NCBI GenBank assembly: GCA_021776755.1
Contig: JAJFFI010000470.1
Coordinates: 1 to 6,088, forward strand
Direction of reading: 5' to 3'
DNA length: 6,088 bases
Source of the DNA: Alphaproteobacteria bacterium
GTDB taxonomy: Bacteria; Pseudomonadota; Alphaproteobacteria; JAJFFI01
Part shown: positions 5,512-6,088 of the stretch, one piece after another
Layout of the letters: each line of letters starts with the position of its first letter
How positions within the stretch are numbered: the stretch's first letter is position 1
The notes under the pieces: generated by a model
The model's database searches: none
Told to the model about the DNA's origin: nothing
Seen by the model: only the letters and a program-made list of their open reading frames with translations
Position numbers and translations under genes: made by a program

Positions 5512-6051
5512 ATGATAAAGACCAAACTGACCGGCGCCATCGTGGCGGCCGCATTCACCCTCGTTGCGCCTGCCACAATCTCATCGGCCCTGGCCGGAGC
5601 AGGTCACGCATCCGGCCACGGCAAGCCCGGAAAGGCCTCTGCCGTAACCCGGACGATCAACGTGAAGATGCAGGACAACTTCTATGAGCCCAACACCATC
5701 GAAGTGAAGCCGGGCGAGACGGTGAAATTCGTCGTCACCAACAAGGGCCAGCTTGTGCACGAGTTCAATATCGGCACGCCGAAGATGCACAAGAACCACA
5801 AAGCCGAAATGCAAATGATGGCCGAACACGGTGTGCTTGAAGCCGACCGGATCAACAGAGCGGCGGCGAAGAAAATGCAGGCCGCCATGGGTCACGGAAT
5901 GCACAATGACCCCAACAGTGTGCTTCTGGAGCCAGGCAAGTCAGCCACCATCATCTGGACCTTCCCGAAGGAGGCAAAAATCGAGTTTGCCTGCAATGTG
6001 CCGGGCCATTACGAGGCCGGCATGGTAGGCGTGTTCGCGCTCGGTTCATGA
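5512..6051 (+). CDS. Periplasmic cupredoxin (plastocyanin/azurin-like, CopI-like)
   Basis: A 179-residue exported blue-copper-type protein. The signal peptide covers residues 1-28, with cleavage expected after SSALA. A His/Gly/Lys linker (31-41, including GHASGHG) follows. The cupredoxin fold starts at TRTINVKMQDNFYEP. The type-1 copper ligands are all visible: His83 (LVHEFNIG), Cys161, His166 and Met171 (FACNVPGHYEAGM). Between the first ligand and the others sits an unusually long Met/His-rich insert (about 91-133, with KMHKNHK, MQMMAEHG and MGHGMHND), which could hold extra Cu(I). This layout matches my recollection of CopI, a copper-inducible periplasmic cupredoxin that protects against copper in some proteobacteria. 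AAGGA (5499-5503) is 8 nt before the ATG. It is probably co-transcribed with the Cys/His-rich gene from the CueR-type promoter and ends at an intrinsic terminator. Confidence 0.92.
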   Translation: MIKTKLTGAIVAAAFTLVAPATISSALAGAGHASGHGKPGKASAVTRTINVKMQDNFYEPNTIEVKPGETVKFVVTNKGQLVHEFNIGTPKMHKNHKAEMQMMAEHGVLEADRINRAAAKKMQAAMGHGMHNDPNSVLLEPGKSATIIWTFPKEAKIEFACNVPGHYEAGMVGVFALGS

Positions 6052-6056
6052 AAAGC

Positions 6057-6088
6057 GGCGCCGCCCGACAGGGCGGCGCCCTCTTCTT
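6057..6088 (+). terminator. Rho-independent terminator of the copper cassette
   Basis: A perfect 10-bp G+C-rich stem, GGCGCCGCCC (6057-6066) and GGGCGGCGCC (6071-6080), encloses the loop GACA. A pyrimidine run CTCTTCTT follows to the window edge, and AAAA lies just before the stem. It starts 5 nt after the cupredoxin stop. The T-tract is interrupted by C, so termination may be less than complete. Confidence 0.85.

Overview
This is a G+C-rich window with protein-coding sequence packed end to end. The protein families, the GTG start and the short overlaps suggest an alphaproteobacterium, perhaps Rhodospirillales- or Hyphomicrobiales-like. That placement is inferred from sequence style; no rRNA or other marker gene is present. 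I see no tRNA, rRNA, CRISPR array, insertion sequence or phage gene.

Layout. (1) Positions 2-430 hold the 3' end of a SUMF1/formylglycine-generating-enzyme-fold gene on the + strand. It converges on (2) a HTD2/MaoC-like acyl-CoA hydratase (452-1312, - strand) of the mesaconyl-C4-CoA hydratase type. (3) Divergent from that gene is a two-gene unit: a small HIT-family hydrolase (1404-1829), whose stop overlaps the GTG start of a class III (CaiB/BaiF) CoA-transferase (1826-3028). The CoA-transferase and the hydratase could act in sequence on a dicarboxylic or branched acyl-CoA. (4) A short DUF1761 membrane protein (3099-3512) has its own strong ribosome binding site and a possible promoter. (5) A core-type, cobalamin-independent methionine synthase resembling MesD (3571-4602) is followed 11 nt later by a carboxymuconolactone-decarboxylase-fold protein (4614-5015). 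(6) A copper cassette fills the 3' end. A MerR/CueR-type promoter (TTGACC, 19-nt spacer, TAGATT) drives a secreted Cys/His-rich small protein (5063-5413) and a periplasmic type-1-copper cupredoxin resembling CopI (5512-6051). A strong intrinsic terminator (6057-6088) closes it.

The most notable points are the copper cassette, where the operator sits so close to the first ATG that the mRNA is predicted to be leaderless, and the MesD-like synthase, which has a CMD-fold neighbour and no MesX (DUF1852) partner in view. The window as a whole looks like ordinary chromosomal metabolism plus a metal-stress module. I do not see a clear defence system or mobile island.
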